From NCBI GenBank assembly GCA_964036195.1, contig OZ038455.1, forward strand, positions 8,201,855 to 8,265,854: 64,000 nt of DNA, written 5' to 3'. Position numbers and translations under genes: made by a program. This document shows, in pieces, positions 1 to 10,990 of the stretch; positions within the stretch are counted from its first letter, which is position 1; each line of letters begins with the position of its first letter. The notes beneath the pieces were generated by a model. The model saw only the letters and a list, made by a program, of their open reading frames with translations. It ran no database searches and had not been told where the DNA came from. Origin of the DNA: Sphaerolaimus hirsutus (lineage: Eukaryota > Nematoda > Chromadorea > Monhysterida > Sphaerolaimidae).

Positions 1-579
1 ATTTTCACGGGGTTAACTCAAATTTTCCAAATTTGGACTTGTCGACTTTTAGAATTCGACGCCTCAATTACAGATCAGGGTCTCATAGACCTTACAAAAT
101 TCCATGTAGAATGTCATATTTATTTTATGCCAAGTTTCAAAAGTAATGTAAAATGCCCTTTTAATCTCCGTCAACTGTAGTTGACGACCACCTCATTGTA
201 GAAAGATCAAATGCGATCTAAGCTGATTTGGGAGTTTCCGAAATTTCGTATGAAAACAAGTGTGCGCAGTCACATTGTAACACAGTCAATGCAAATATTA
301 TGACAACCAGAAAAATGCCGCTATGGCATCCCAACCGTGCATCGAAGCCGCTTAGACGACAGTTCAGCGAGCCTCACACCCAGCGAAAAATACACAGTTA
401 GTGATGGAAAAAGCGCCAGAACTCAGGCTCCAAGCGCTTTTCCGAACCCCACCGCCAAGGGACAATGGCGCAAAAATGGCGCCGCAAGAAGCGCCATGAA
501 CATACATGGCTTTTCCATTAACTACTACGCACAATTAAGACACGAAAACAACCGCCCAAAGAAATCTCAGCACACTTAC

Positions 580-687
580 CAACACGGTGGCAGCTGGCAA
601 GTTAGCAGCAGTAGCGGCAGTAACAGCGCTGGGAAGAATTCTGCCGGCCGCGTTGTTGAGCACACCGAGCATGGAGCCGAGGGCGGG
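580..687 (-). CDS. candidate internal exon, unknown gene
   Basis: Thirty-six codons (PALGSMLGVLNNAAGRILPS..., Ala-rich) bounded by GTGGTCGCAG on the acceptor side and a perfect GTAAGT donor at 574-579. Base composition is more GC-rich than its surroundings, as in the other coding exons of the window. No family recognised. It may belong to a minus-strand gene lying mostly left of the window, possibly together with the segment near 3.5 kb. Confidence 0.35.
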
Positions 688-726
688 CTGCGACCACACG
701 ATCGATTTGGGTGTTGCAGTCACTTT

Positions 727-949
727 GGGAACACACACGAGTTGACATCGCAAACAAATGTCAACTGAATGTCAACTAAATAACACAATTTTTTTAAAGC
801 TTCACATTTAGCAGAAACGATGGAAATTAAGTGTCACGATATAAATTTAACAATAAAAATATGCTCTATCACATAGGAAAGTTGAAATCACATAATCAAC
901 CAAAATTTAGTTGACACTAATTTTGATGTCAACAGGTGTGTGCGGTCCC
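727..949. mobile_element. TAGTTGACA-related MITE at left end
   Basis: GGGAACACACACGAGTTGAC left and GTCAACAGGTGTGTGCGGTC right, with inner ATGTCAACTAAA repeats. Confidence 0.6.
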
Positions 950-2133
950 TTAGTTAGTGAAAAGGTACACAGGAATCACGGCAAATATTAGCGCAACACT
1001 CGGCAGTAAATCTTGATTATAACAAAAGGCCGACATCAAAATCAAACGAGACGGTAACAAAGAATGCTACCGTATTTCGATGAATGGAACCACATTCAAA
1101 CTAGTGCACAAAATCCACCCATAGTGGGAGCAATGTGAACAGTATTTATAAAGCTTTGAGGAAAGATCTCATACTTACAGTAAGAACCTTATAACAGTTT
1201 CAATAAACCGACATAAATACATGTCAGTCCATACTTTAGCACCCAGAAACAACGTAGCAAAACTGTCACAGGTGAACTGCGAACAATGTTTTAGAAACAT
1301 CACATGCGGATAAGTTGGTCACGGGTGTCAAACGAAATGATTGGAAAAAGTCCCTTACACGACTACGCAACATTGCAGCTAAAATGTGAAGATAAGTTTT
1401 TCCAGAAAAGTATTTACTTGGCCCGTTCGCAAAATACCGTGACAATGAATTTTCTAGAAAAAAACTGTATAAAATTTGCACACTTTCATCAAAACTTCAT
1501 ATATCTCTACACATCGAGAAATTTCAGAGGATCATTAACATGTTTAACACTAAAAGCACGCTTCAATGTACCTTCGCTGACATTCACACAAGAAAATTAG
1601 CTGAAATTTTGTACCAATGCACCAGTCGTTTGCGAACACACCAAGTACAAATGACAAAATTGAGAGGCTTAATGGAAAGTCCCCAAAGGTGCCATCTGAA
1701 CTGGAATAATGGATCTGAAATAAATAAAGCGTAAAAATACCGGGGGGCACCCCGGGAAGTCACAACAAACCATTTCGAATTGCGGGAAGACACAACAAAA
1801 TTCGAGTGCGATGAAATCACTTCCAGGCACAGATTTTTATTACTTTTTGCAATATCGATCTGGAAGAAAGTTACAAATAACCACCGAAAACTGTTAACTG
1901 CGATTGTTATTTACACACGAGAAGGGAAAAGTTACTCTTTATCACAGCCGCTTGCGAACTTCAAACGTGGAAACGTGTACCTATTTACCTATGTAAACTG
2001 CGTTGTGAAAAAAGTGTGCAGTAGAACAAGAGTATTATCGGCAAACTTAATTTACAAAACACACGAAAAACGTGTAAAAATAAAGAAATGGTAAGATCAC
2101 GTTAAATATTTAGAGCGACTGCCGCGTGGCGGC

Positions 2134-3073
2134 TAGTGATGTAAAGGCACCGGGGCACCGGTGCCCCGGTGCTGGGCACCGAAGGGCACCAGCACCGGTG
2201 CTGGTGCGGTGCCATTGCAATCTTCAGGGGTGCCATGCCGGTGCCGGTGCCATTTTTTTCAGAATAGCACCGGTGCCGGTGCGGTGCGGTGCCATTTTTT
2301 TGCCGGTGCCAAAGGTGCTAGCACCGGGCCAAAGTAAAAGGCACCGGGAAAGGCACCGGCCAAGGCTTCATGTGCTGTGCAATTTTGTCCATAGTATGTG
2401 CGTATTCATAAATATTTCAAAAAACAGCGATATATTTACCCAACCGTTTTTGCCTTTTTTTTAAACCTCCCATCAAATAAATATACTTACTGTGAAATCC
2501 ATTACACCCGATACGTGATCTGATGAACGAATCTAAAATTTTGTTGAATTTTAAATCATTTTTATATTTTAGATTTATACTACTTGTTTGTTCAAAATTT
2601 GTTGTCAGTTTATGACAGAGATAGTTCCATTATCTGTACAGCAACGACTCCGATCAGTAGACAATAGTGGCTATGGACATTGCAGTGAATTAAATATTTT
2701 ATCTTTCATTTGTAATCATTGTAATTGCTTCATAAAAGTGATTGCCACATCATTCTTATCATTTTAAGTGCTCAACCATCAAAATCGGTTGAAAATTCAT
2801 GGAAATATGCGCTTCCAAAAGTGAGACCACTGAGAAACTGCCCGATATTCACTTCAGAAATTCCAGCCCGGTGCGGTGCCTTTCGGTGCTAGCACCGGCA
2901 ACCCGCCGGTGCCCTTCGGTGCCGGTGCCATTTTTTCCAAAAGGCACCGGTGCTGGTGCGGTGCGGTGCCATTTTCTGGCCGGTGCCCCAGGGTGCCAGG
3001 TGCCCTTTTCATGTGTTGGCAAAGGTGCCGGTGCGGTGCGGTGCCATTTTTCCCGGTGCCTTTAACATCACTA
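2134..3073. mobile_element. hAT-type non-autonomous element, GGTGCC family
   Basis: Ends TAGTGATGTAAAGGCACC / GGTGCCTTTAACATCACTA, flanked by a perfect 8-bp duplication GTGGCGGC (2126-2133, 3074-3081). Both subterminal regions (2150-2360 and 2868-3062) are arrays of GGTGCC/GGCACC; the centre is AT-rich unique sequence. The high-GC open frames inside it are repeat shadows. Confidence 0.85.
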
Positions 3074-3471
3074 GTGGCGGCGCCCCTTTCCGAGAGATCT
3101 GCAGCGAAAAAAAATTGAAATGAGAATTGGAATTTGTCATCGGACGTGCACAAATGTGATCAAACTTTATGAATAGATTTATCGCGAAGTCAATCGCACA
3201 ACATAATGAAAAATTTGGACAAATCAAGGTCGAGAGGCAGTATACTCACTCTGAAACAACTTTTCTTGTTGCACGGGCCACCTTTTTAAGCGATTTTACC
3301 TGGATATAAATGCATTTTTGCTGACAATTTCTCTCTTTACAAGCATGTTGTACTCGCAAGAGAAATTGTGAAAAGCTTGAAAAAAATGGTGCTTTTTGAT
3401 TGTAAATAGTTCCAACGTTTTCTACCATTATTCTACTGACGTATGAAATAAGCTCATGCTGATTTACTTAC

Positions 3472-3552
3472 GTGCCGATCCACATTGTTTGCATGATGCC
3501 AAACAAAGTGAAATTTGTAAAAATGTCTCAAACTCATTAAAAGTTGGCATTT
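3472..3552 (-). CDS. candidate exon, unknown gene
   Basis: Open coding-like segment (...FNEFETFLQISLCLASCKQC...) ending at a strong GTAAGTAAA donor at 3463-3471, phase 1. The acceptor is not clear. It may be the AG near 3553, or further up beside the fold-back element at 3.57 kb. The CKQC pair is suggestive but not diagnostic. Confidence 0.28.
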
Positions 3553-3566
3553 CAGAGAAATCAGGG

Positions 3567-3770
3567 GCCAGTTCCGCAAAATGAGAAGTTAAATGGCAAA
3601 GGCGAAGTAAAAGCGGAGAGGCGAAGTGAAACGGCAAGTGAATTGGCAAAAGCGAAGTAAAAAAAGAAAAAGCAATTTCTCTTCGCTTTAGCCATTTCAC
3701 TTCGCCTTTGCGCTTTTACCTCGCCTGCCTTTGCCATTCCACTTATTACTTCTCATTTTTCGGAACTGGC
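3567..3770. repeat. fold-back repeat, GCCAGTTCCG termini
   Basis: GCCAGTTCCGCAAAATGAGA against TCTCATTTTTCGGAACTGGC, with (AAGGCGAAGT) and (ACTTCGCTTT) units between. A palindromic element of about 200 bp. Confidence 0.6.
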
Positions 3771-4025
3771 ACCAGATCTAGGCACTGATATCAACTTCCC
3801 ATAAGTTTGTTTACCAAATCGCACCCAGGTTCCCATTTACTCTCTTTCAAAATTCCAGCCCAAATGGCCACATTTTACTATCGCATTCCATTGTGCACAA
3901 TCTCAAAGCGGTGCAATAAGCCACCGGAAGGGGCCGCGGGCTTGTTCGAAATGAAGAACCCACTCAGGATTCATGAGCAAACTACAGGGTGTGTCGGAAT
4001 TGTGACAAGGGGCATACGTTGGTGC

Positions 4026-4323
4026 TAGTGATGTAAAAGCGTCATGAGCTGGCGCCTGGCGCTAGCGCCAAAGGAAAAAGTACCATGGCGCTTGGCGCCA
4101 TTTTGCTGTGGGGCTATTGGTGCCATTTGGCATTGGCGCTTAACGCCATGCTCAAGAAAAGCGCCATGGCGCATAGCGCTATTTTTGGTAGCGCCAGGAA
4201 CAAAAGCGCCTGGCACTAGCGCCAACATAAAAAACGCCATGGCGCTTGGCGCCATTTTGTTGTGGCGCTTTTTGGCGTTGTTGTGGTGCTGGGCGCCAAG
4301 CGTTGGCGCTTTTTACATCACTA
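4026..4323. mobile_element. hAT-type element, GGCGCC/ATGGCGC family
   Basis: Same TAGTGATGTAAAAGCG terminus as the 2.1-kb element, but the interior is built from GGCGCCA and CCATGGCGC units on both sides. Flanking 8-mers are weakly similar only, so this copy is older. Confidence 0.7.
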
Positions 4324-5058
4324 GTGTGTACAGTGCGGTCAACACAATAATAAGCGGTCGGAATTTGCGACACACTGCTTACATGCGGACACTACCGCCG
4401 CGACGCAATGGGCCATAAATTGAATTTGACTCTAAGTGCCCGGGAGGATGCGACGCCGGCTGAAAATTGGTTTGCTTAGCTAGCCCAACGTTGTGTAGTT
4501 GCGAACACATGCCGCAGTATCTCGCATTGGCGCCAGTGCGTGCAGTTAAAATTTCAATGCACGCTTAGAATCGTTTCAAATCACGTCACCCTTTATTTTC
4601 CATTCGCCACAAGTTGATTGCATTTAAGCGGCAAGTTTCATTGAACGGCGGCAGTGCAGCGACGCAGCGCGCTCACTCAGACTCGAGGTGCTGGTGTCAA
4701 TCAAAAGCGCTGCACGCATCATTCTATTGTAGCTACGCCCTACACACACTAGTTTTCTATTGAAATTTCGAAAAAATTGTGAAACTCATTAATCACCTTT
4801 GAACCCATTTGAGTTTACCGGAACGAGTTAGTTTATTCAAATCAACACTATGTAGTTGACAGAGACCTCATTTCGGTAACCTGAAACGCGTTCAAAGCTG
4901 ATTTGAAATTTTCTAAATTCCACAATGTAACGCCAGCTTCCACAATTTCGGCTGAATAAAGCAGCCGACAAACATCATGCAAATATCCACATAAATATGT
5001 ACACCAAAATCAATCTGTGCCTTCGCCGGCCCCAAGCCAATAGTCAACATGGGGCGCC

Positions 5059-5286
5059 CTAATCAAATTCCGTCTCTTTTGGGAGCATCTCAGAGCAAAT
5101 TCGCATGCGCTCGTCCAGTCGAAATGTGGGAATCACATCGCGCGGAGCCGCCACCCAATTGGGAGAGCATTTCGTAAATGCACTCGAGATTGTTTCTATC
5201 GAACGAATTGAGGGCCGAGTGGTGTCCGTTTGCAGTTTGGTGAAGTGATATTTATTATACCATTTATGGTGGGAAAAGTGACTCAC
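5059..5286 (-). CDS. candidate terminal exon, unknown gene
   Basis: Seventy-five codons open to a TAG stop. The stretch WVAAPRDVIPTFRLDERMRI has a composition typical of real protein and is GC-richer than the flanks. The only upstream AG is at the start of the open frame, giving an acceptor-like GCGGTAAAG. No homologue recognised. The opposite strand also has a short open frame (5049-5174), so the direction is not settled. Confidence 0.28.
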   Translation of the reverse strand: MSHFSHHKWYNKYHFTKLQTDTTRPSIRSIETISSAFTKCSPNWVAAPRDVIPTFRLDERMRICSEMLPKETEFD

Positions 5287-5703
5287 TTTACCGCGTATTT
5301 ATGTAATGTGCTGCGCGTACTAGGCTACCACTGCAATTTTGAAATTTTAGTTAACTAATAAATCAGCTTTGAGTGCATTTGAGTTGTCCGCAATGGGTTA
5401 TTTTTAATCTCTGTTAACTGTAGTTGACAAAAACCTCATTCCGATAAACTCAAATGCCCGTTTGTAGTTTACCGGTAGTAAACTACTGCGCGTATGGCAA
5501 ATAGGTAGGCTAAATATCATGAAAATTTACTCCGACAGCGGCATATTAACTAATTCAGGCCCCCAGGGTTTCATAAATTTCATACCCAACGGACATGTAA
5601 ACATGTCTGGTTTCCATTTGTGTGTTCTTCTGGGTGACATTTGGAGCAAGAATTTCAGTCATTCCATTTACCTAGCACAATTACGCGGAACAAGTAAATA
5701 TAG

Positions 5704-6121
5704 GTACCGTATTACCTCGAATTAACCCCCCCTTGAATTGACCCCCCCCTCGAAATACCCCCCTAAATTTCGGCTGAGGAAATAATAAACCCCCCCCTCG
5801 AAATACCCCCCCCCCCCCTAAAACTGAGGGTAACGTGAACGTACATGACAAATACCGCAGTTTGTGTTCTGTACAATGCAGAACACACGTTAAAACTGAT
5901 GATTAAGTGACGTTAGGGAAGGGTTTTTGTGTATATACAGTTATAGATGCCTATAAACACACATACATCTATGTAATTGTTCGATTTTTCTACGTATGCG
6001 TATGGGGACTTTTCGAAAATTTCTGGGGAAATAATAGACCCCCCCCCCCTCGAATTATCCCCCCTCAAATTTTGCTGGCGAAATAATAAACCCCCTGGGG
6101 GTATTTCGAGGTAATACGGTA
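5704..6121. repeat. TACCGTATT fold-back element
   Basis: TACCGTATTACCTCGAATTA at the left and its near reverse complement (TTTCGAGGTAATACGGTA) at the right. The interior has CTCGAAATACCCCCC units, long C-runs and an AT-rich centre. Confidence 0.68.
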
Positions 6122-6127
6122 TGTACA

Positions 6128-7329
6128 TACCGTATTTTTTCGAAATACCCCCCCTTGAATCAACCCCCCTCGAAATACCCCCAGGTGTTTTCGAGCTGAG
6201 GAAAAAATAAACCCCCCTCGAAATACCCCCCTCTGGTAGGGTGGCAGACGGTACGGCCTTGCGGTAAACCGTACGGTACGGTAAATTTCCTATTTTGCGG
6301 TAAACGGTACGGTACGGTAAATCTTCAATTTTGCGGTAAACGGTACGGTACGGTAAATCTGAAAAGTGCGGTACGCGGTACGGTACGGTACGGTAAATTT
6401 CCGAGTGTCAGAAATATATCACTACCAGACTACAGGCAACTTTTACTTCAAAAATTGACATCAACTTCAATTACACAATTTGATAATGGACTTTAGAAAA
6501 AAATAACAGTGTGATGACATAAATTACATTACCCACAATGAAGGGGCTCAATATATAGGCTTTTTCAAGGTGTAGAAGGAAGAAAAGAGAGAAAATAGGT
6601 AAAAGTGGGTGAAAAATTGCTAAGTAGTTGAAAAATAGGTACATAATGGCATATAGTAAATAAAATAGCTGAAAAAAGCCATACGACATGAACGCAATTT
6701 GGGAAAAATATAGCATGTGGAAGGGCTGAAAATCTGTCAAAACAATGTTGTGAAAATTGCGCACTTGTGCGCAAAAAAATTGCAGAACACCACATAAATT
6801 GTCATAGATATTTTGAAAAATTTAAGGTAAATCTGAGTAAAATTTACCGTGTAAAATGCGGTAAATGAGTGCGGTACGCGGTACGGTACGGTAAATTTCG
6901 GAAAATGCGGTACGCGGTACGGTACGGTAAATTTCTGAAATTGCGGTAAACAGTACGGTACGGTACGGTAAATTTCCCAAAAATGCGGTACGGTACGGTA
7001 AATTCTGCCACCCTACCCTCTGGAATAAGGTACATCAAGTAAGCAAGGAACATGATGTATTTATTGCGACCATTTTGCATCGCAGCTATACGTATACGCT
7101 AGTTTGTGTAGCAATGTACGTTTAAGTCCCTGTTAGGTCCCTATATACCTGTTAGGTCCCTATATATTTGGTCACGTTTATTACCGATTTGGGGTATGTA
7201 AAAACGTATTCTTGAGTATGACTTTCCCTAAAATTTCTGACGAAATAATACCCCCCCTCGAAATACCCCCCTCAAAATTTTCACTCTGAAAAAATAAACC
7301 CCCTGGGGGTATTTCGAGGAAATACGGTA
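6128..7329. repeat. TACCGTATT fold-back element split by a hAT element
   Basis: TACCGTATTTTTTCGAAATA left and TTTCGAGGAAATACGGTA right; CCCCCCTCGAAATACCCCC inside. Interrupted by the GGTACGGTA-family element (6237-7015). Confidence 0.68.
6237..7015. mobile_element. hAT-type element, GGTACGGTA family
   Basis: Ends TAGGGTGGCAGA / TCTGCCACCCTA, with a perfect 8-bp duplication CCCTCTGG (6229-6236, 7016-7023). Subterminal arrays of GCGGTACGGTACGGTAAAT occupy about 160 bp at each end. It is inserted inside a TACCGTATT fold-back element (6128-7329). Confidence 0.88.
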
Positions 7330-7403
7330 GATACATGTGTAAATAAAAGTGCATATTGCATCCACAGCGGAACAATGTCCAATGTAAGCTGGTGACGAAT
7401 AAT

Positions 7404-7549
7404 TCATGACAACTTGTCTGCTTGCGAAATAAAGTCACATTCATTTGTAATGCTATTGATTCTATTATTTATAACATCTCCGGCTGAACAAAGACTAAGG
7501 CGCGATACTTTCAATCCTATGTAACTCGCTTCAGTGAGGTAGTCAGATC
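7404..7549 (-). CDS. short coding-like segment, unknown
   Basis: Forty-eight open codons (SDYLTEASYIGLKVSRLSLC... to a TGA). They begin exactly at the edge of a hAT-type element (7550-7768). It could be the tail of a coding exon truncated by the insertion, or chance. No splice site pair stands out. Confidence 0.18.
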
Positions 7550-7768
7550 TAGTCATGTAAAAGCGCCATGGCGCTTTTGGCGCCATTTTCCGTGGCGCTA
7601 TTGGCGCTTGGTTCGGAAAAGTGCCACGGCGCTTAGTGCTATTTTACCGTGGCGCCAAGAACAAAACGCTTGGCGCTAGCGCCAAGGCAAAAAGCGCCAT
7701 GGCACATAGCGCTATTTGGCTCTGGAGGCAGTAAAAGCGACAAAGCCCTGGCGCGTTTTACACCACTA
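7550..7768. mobile_element. hAT-type element, GGCGCC/ATGGCGC family, short copy
   Basis: Termini TAGTCATGTAAAAGCG / CGTTTTACACCACTA and flanks GTCAGATC / GTCCGACC (6 of 8 identical). The interior has the same CCATGGCGC units as the 4.0-kb copy. Confidence 0.68.
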
Positions 7769-8000
7769 GTCCGACCCCATCAAAACATTTTACGCTATAG
7801 CGAGTTAAGCAATTAGTCAATCAAACAGCTTGAAACCATATCCATGTCCCATGAGTATCTTAAGAGCATTGTGAAACAAATATTTAACACACTCATAATA
7901 TTAGTATACTGGCACTTGTTTTGGAATAAATAATATTCACATGAAATGAAAATCTACACACAGATAGCCTACAAATCTAAAAAATCGCATTACCAGCGGA

Positions 8001-8013
8001 CCTCTACCTACAG
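8001..8013 (+). promoter_or_regulatory. acceptor-like site 29 nt upstream of kinase start
   Basis: CCTCTACCTACAG is pyrimidine-rich and ends in CAG, 29 nt before ATG 8043. As at TAF11, a 3' splice site right before the start suggests a 5'-UTR intron or spliced-leader addition. No upstream donor was identified. Confidence 0.35.
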
Positions 8014-8042
8014 AAAAATACACCGCAGTCGACCATATCAGC

Positions 8043-10699
8043 ATGCTCAAACAGACAAATGCATTTGATGGACCAAAAATACTCAATGAGTGGATTCTGG
8101 GTCAAACTCTCGGTTCCGGTCACTTCTCCACGGTGCACAAAGCGCACAAGACATCGACCAAACACAAAGATGGAACCATAGTGGCCGCATGCAAATTGTT
8201 CAATCCAGCCACCGATGGCGCAGTATTGGCCTTCCGCACCGAAATGGCCGTGATGAGATCGCTGGGCAGGAATTCCCGATATTTTTGTGAACTCATAGAC
8301 TACGGTGAGTTCGGTCAGACAAGGCACGTTTGCCATCGCGTGTGGATTGTTTTTCAAGGCTCATTTTCAAATAATATTGAAACTTCAAATGAGTTGAATA
8401 ATAAAACACCCCAAACAACACGTCTTGTGTATGGTTTAAAATACTATATATACTCGAATAAGCCCCCAGTGGAAGTTTTTGTCAGTCGGTTTTGATCGAG
8501 GAGTTATTCCGGGGTTTATTCGAGGGAAGGGTTATTGTTCCCATAAACACGGTTGAGTTATTCTAGAGGAAATTTCTCGACGGAGGGGGCTCATTAGAGG
8601 ATTTATGGTAGATATGTTAGGTAGTCTTAGGTGATATCTAAAACGGTGGACGGTTTGCATTTAACACATATCCATAAAACACCGTAGGCTATACACACGA
8701 TTCAACATCGTGCAAAACTGCGCCATTTCTGGTGATGACACTGGTCGGGCCAAATTTGGTAACTGTGGCCGACAAAATCTACAGCAGAAGAGTCCCGCTT
8801 GACGTCATATCGGAGTGGGCGGGGCAAGTGAGTGGAATATTTTTATTTTGTTAGTATTTACCGTATTTGCCTGAATAATTCCCCTGAGGAATTATTGTTT
8901 TGTCAGACTTTTTTTGAGGAGGAACTTTTCGAGGGGGTTATTCAGAGGTGGGAACTATTCAAGCAAATACGGTCGTTGGCCTCTCCAATGCAAGCCGGCC
9001 GTAACATAATTATCAAGACCAGTCCAATAAAACCAACGGAATGCCTGAAAAACCTATCCAACTTATAAAATAGCATGCCGCGCAGATGCTGTCAGCGATC
9101 GCATTCCTACACCATTCCGGCTGGCAGCACAACGACATAAAGCCGAACAATTTCGCAGCAAAATGTGCCGCCGCGCAGCGCGGCCATGTGCACATTGTTT
9201 TGCTGGACTTTTCCTGGGCCTCCAAAATTTCTGATCAGAATGGTGCGACACAGTTTTCGTACGTACATACTTTGATGTTACGCAAAGATATGGCGTGTAC
9301 CGTATATCCTCGAATAAGATCCCTGGGAGTTATTATTTTGTCAGAAGTCTTGGAGGGGGGGGGGGGGGGTTGTTATTCAAAGGGGGGTATTTCTCCTTAG
9401 AAATACTTAATTCATTTGTATAAATGCATTCCATCAACTCACGTAATCCAGATACATATTTAACAGTTCAACAACAACCGAAGCACGATATTCATGCCCA
9501 AACTCGTGTTCTTAAGCATCCAAATAATTCAAATACACATCGTGTACCCATACACATCAAATAACCAGAGGGGGGAGTTATTCAAGAGGGTGGTATCTTT
9601 TCGACACCTGACCAGCAGGGCGGAGTTAATCAAGGGAGGACGTTATGCATGGATATACGGTAAACGCAGAAATAAATCCACGTTTCGCAGATAACACAAC
9701 TACTAACGAAGCAGCCACGAAGTACTACGGGGGGCCGATAACATATGCATCAATTAATGGGCACAAGAGAATACCTCTGGACCCCTACGATGACCTGAGA
9801 TCACTTCTCATCGTTTTGATACATCTTCACATCGGTTTGTGCCCTCTTTCAATTTTTTCAGAACATTTGAAACTGTTTATAAATGTGGCACTAGGGATGG
9901 ACAAAAAAATGTTTTTTTAACGACCTCGTCTTTTTGAAAAAAAACACATTTAAAAAAGACATTTAAAAAAGCCCTTTTTTAAAAGACATTTTTTAAGACA
10001 GTTTTTTTAAAAGCTCCCAATTATGGTTATGAGACAACATATACAGGTATATCAGACATATACCAGTACTTTGTGATGTTAAATATAGCCATAAATTGGC
10101 TGTGGAGCAATGGGATAGCATCATAAGTGGTAATCTTTTCAAAAATATCCATTTTTATGTCGACTCATTATGCATATCGCCTTTTGTCAAATGTTTGCGA
10201 CTCAAGTGAAGTTTGGCATGAAATCGTGCTTAAATAAGGTTGTAAAAGAGTCATTTTTCACACTGTAGAAGTATGTGGGAGCACATTGCCTGGATATTAT
10301 AAACTACACTAACATACCACAGCTTATTATCATGCAATAGCATGAACAAATGGAAGATTTTTCACTAAGCTTTACTTTACACTTTACAGGGCTTGGGACT
10401 GCCCCTGGTTGTGGCATATTTATTTGAACTCTACGCCAAACAGTGCAAATCTCTGGCCTCACGCAGGTTCGCTGCCTTGGCACAACAAAATGCATCCGAC
10501 AGAAATTTATGCACTTAAAATGCACCACCTCTATCAAGAAAGTGGATTCGAAAGTGGAGACATCTGGAAACGTCTGCCAAGGAGTTGGCACCTGGCCAAC
10601 AGGCACCTAATGCAATGCACTGGATTGGCAGAGTGCGACAGACATTACGATGTGCTCCGACGATTATTAGCTGTTGTAAATGAGACTTCAGTCGAATGA
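8043..10699 (+). CDS. casein-kinase-1-like protein kinase, 5 exons, 311 aa
   Basis: Exons: 8043-8304, 8688-8827, 9086-9242, 9691-9834, 10467-10699 (936 nt; phases 1,0,1,1). CK1-clan Ser/Thr kinase, probably a lineage-expanded member. Seen: glycine loop GSGHFSTV (24-31), Lys51 in VAACKLF, Glu67, FLVMTLVGPNL (CK1 type), the catalytic loop QHNDIKPNNFA with Asp151, the metal-binding LLDFSWA with Asp175, YGGPITYASINGHK (CK1 p+1 region), DDLRSLLIVLIHL, then GSLPW across the last junction, and LPRSWHL...YDVLRRLL. Two motifs deviate: HRD is HND and DFG is DFS. All catalytic acid residues remain, so activity is possible. Full length for a minimal CK1. The exon 3 donor GTGCGA was taken because it alone gives phase 1. 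ATG 8043 follows an in-frame-free stretch after an acceptor-like CTACAG at 8008-8013. No upstream coding exon is seen. Confidence 0.9.
8869..8973. repeat. short TACCGTATTT fold-back in kinase intron 2
   Basis: TACCGTATTTGCCTGAATAA left, CTATTCAAGCAAATACGGT right, about 105 bp. Variant subfamily with TTGCCTGAA instead of TCCTCGAA. Confidence 0.62.
9298..9662. repeat. TACCGTATATCC fold-back in kinase intron 3
   Basis: TACCGTATATCCTCGAATAA left and CATGGATATACGGTA right, with G-run and GGGAGTTATTCAAG units. It occupies most of intron 3 and ends 28 nt upstream of the exon 4 acceptor. Confidence 0.62.
9892..10350. mobile_element. truncated hAT element (TAGGGATGG family) in kinase intron 4
   Basis: Begins TAGGGATGGACAAAAAAATG and contains the shared core (AAAAGCTCCCA...ATGGTTATGAG, later GGCTTATTAT-like and AGCATGAACAAATGG). 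No matching right terminus is found before the exon 5 acceptor. The right boundary is approximate. Confidence 0.6.
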
Positions 10700-10829
10700 A
10701 AAAGCATTCAGTTTTCCATGGGTAACCCTCAAACTTAGTCAAACTCAAAGCTCAAAGTTAGCAAAATTACAGATAGCCGGATTACATTGCAATGATAATC
10801 TGACATGGTCCAAAAGTTCTCACTTCTCA

Positions 10830-10943
10830 CTTGGTTGGGACGATATGACTTTCCGATATCGATGTTCGATATTTTTCATCTGAAACTCGATACGATATGG
10901 ATCCTCGATATCGAAATCGATATGATCGATCGTCCCAACCCTA
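10830..10943. mobile_element. short ATATCGA-family element between convergent genes
   Basis: TTGGGACGATATGAC / GATCGTCCCAACCCTA ends around ATATCGATG repeats. No clear target duplication; an older, minimal relative of the 62.2-kb element. It lies in the gap between the kinase and TAF11 stop codons. Confidence 0.6.
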
Positions 10944-10990
10944 CGTCACATTTTCTCACACGCAAAAAAGTCCAAACCGACAACTCGCAA

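Larger units (their letters stand above)
1..2125. other. left-end non-coding sequence
   Basis: Apart from the candidate exon at 580-687 and the MITE at 727-949, I see only AT-rich sequence. It includes a fragment related to the CACACTAGTTTTCA MITE (about 165-275: TCAACTGTAGTTGACGACC then CGTATGAAAACAAGTGTGCG). No convincing gene or RNA. Confidence 0.5.

Noticed and set aside
337-768. A 143-codon plus-strand open frame at the left end
   Set aside because: It overlaps the minus-strand candidate exon and a MITE arm, has no family resemblance, and its composition is that of the opposite strand read backwards.
2126-3153. Ala/Pro/Gly-rich open frames near 2.1-3.1 kb as a secreted or structural protein
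   Set aside because: All lie in the GGTGCC arrays of a hAT-type element with an intact target duplication.
6237-7015. Telomere-like or centromeric repeat (GGTACGGTA)n
   Set aside because: The arrays are confined between inverted termini with a perfect 8-bp target duplication, so they are part of one transposable element.
10467-10699. Using the AG at 10389-10390 as the kinase exon 5 acceptor
   Set aside because: That frame gives GLGLPLVVAYLF and soon stops at TAA. The acceptor at 10465-10466 yields the CK1 hallmark GSLPW across the junction and a complete C-lobe.
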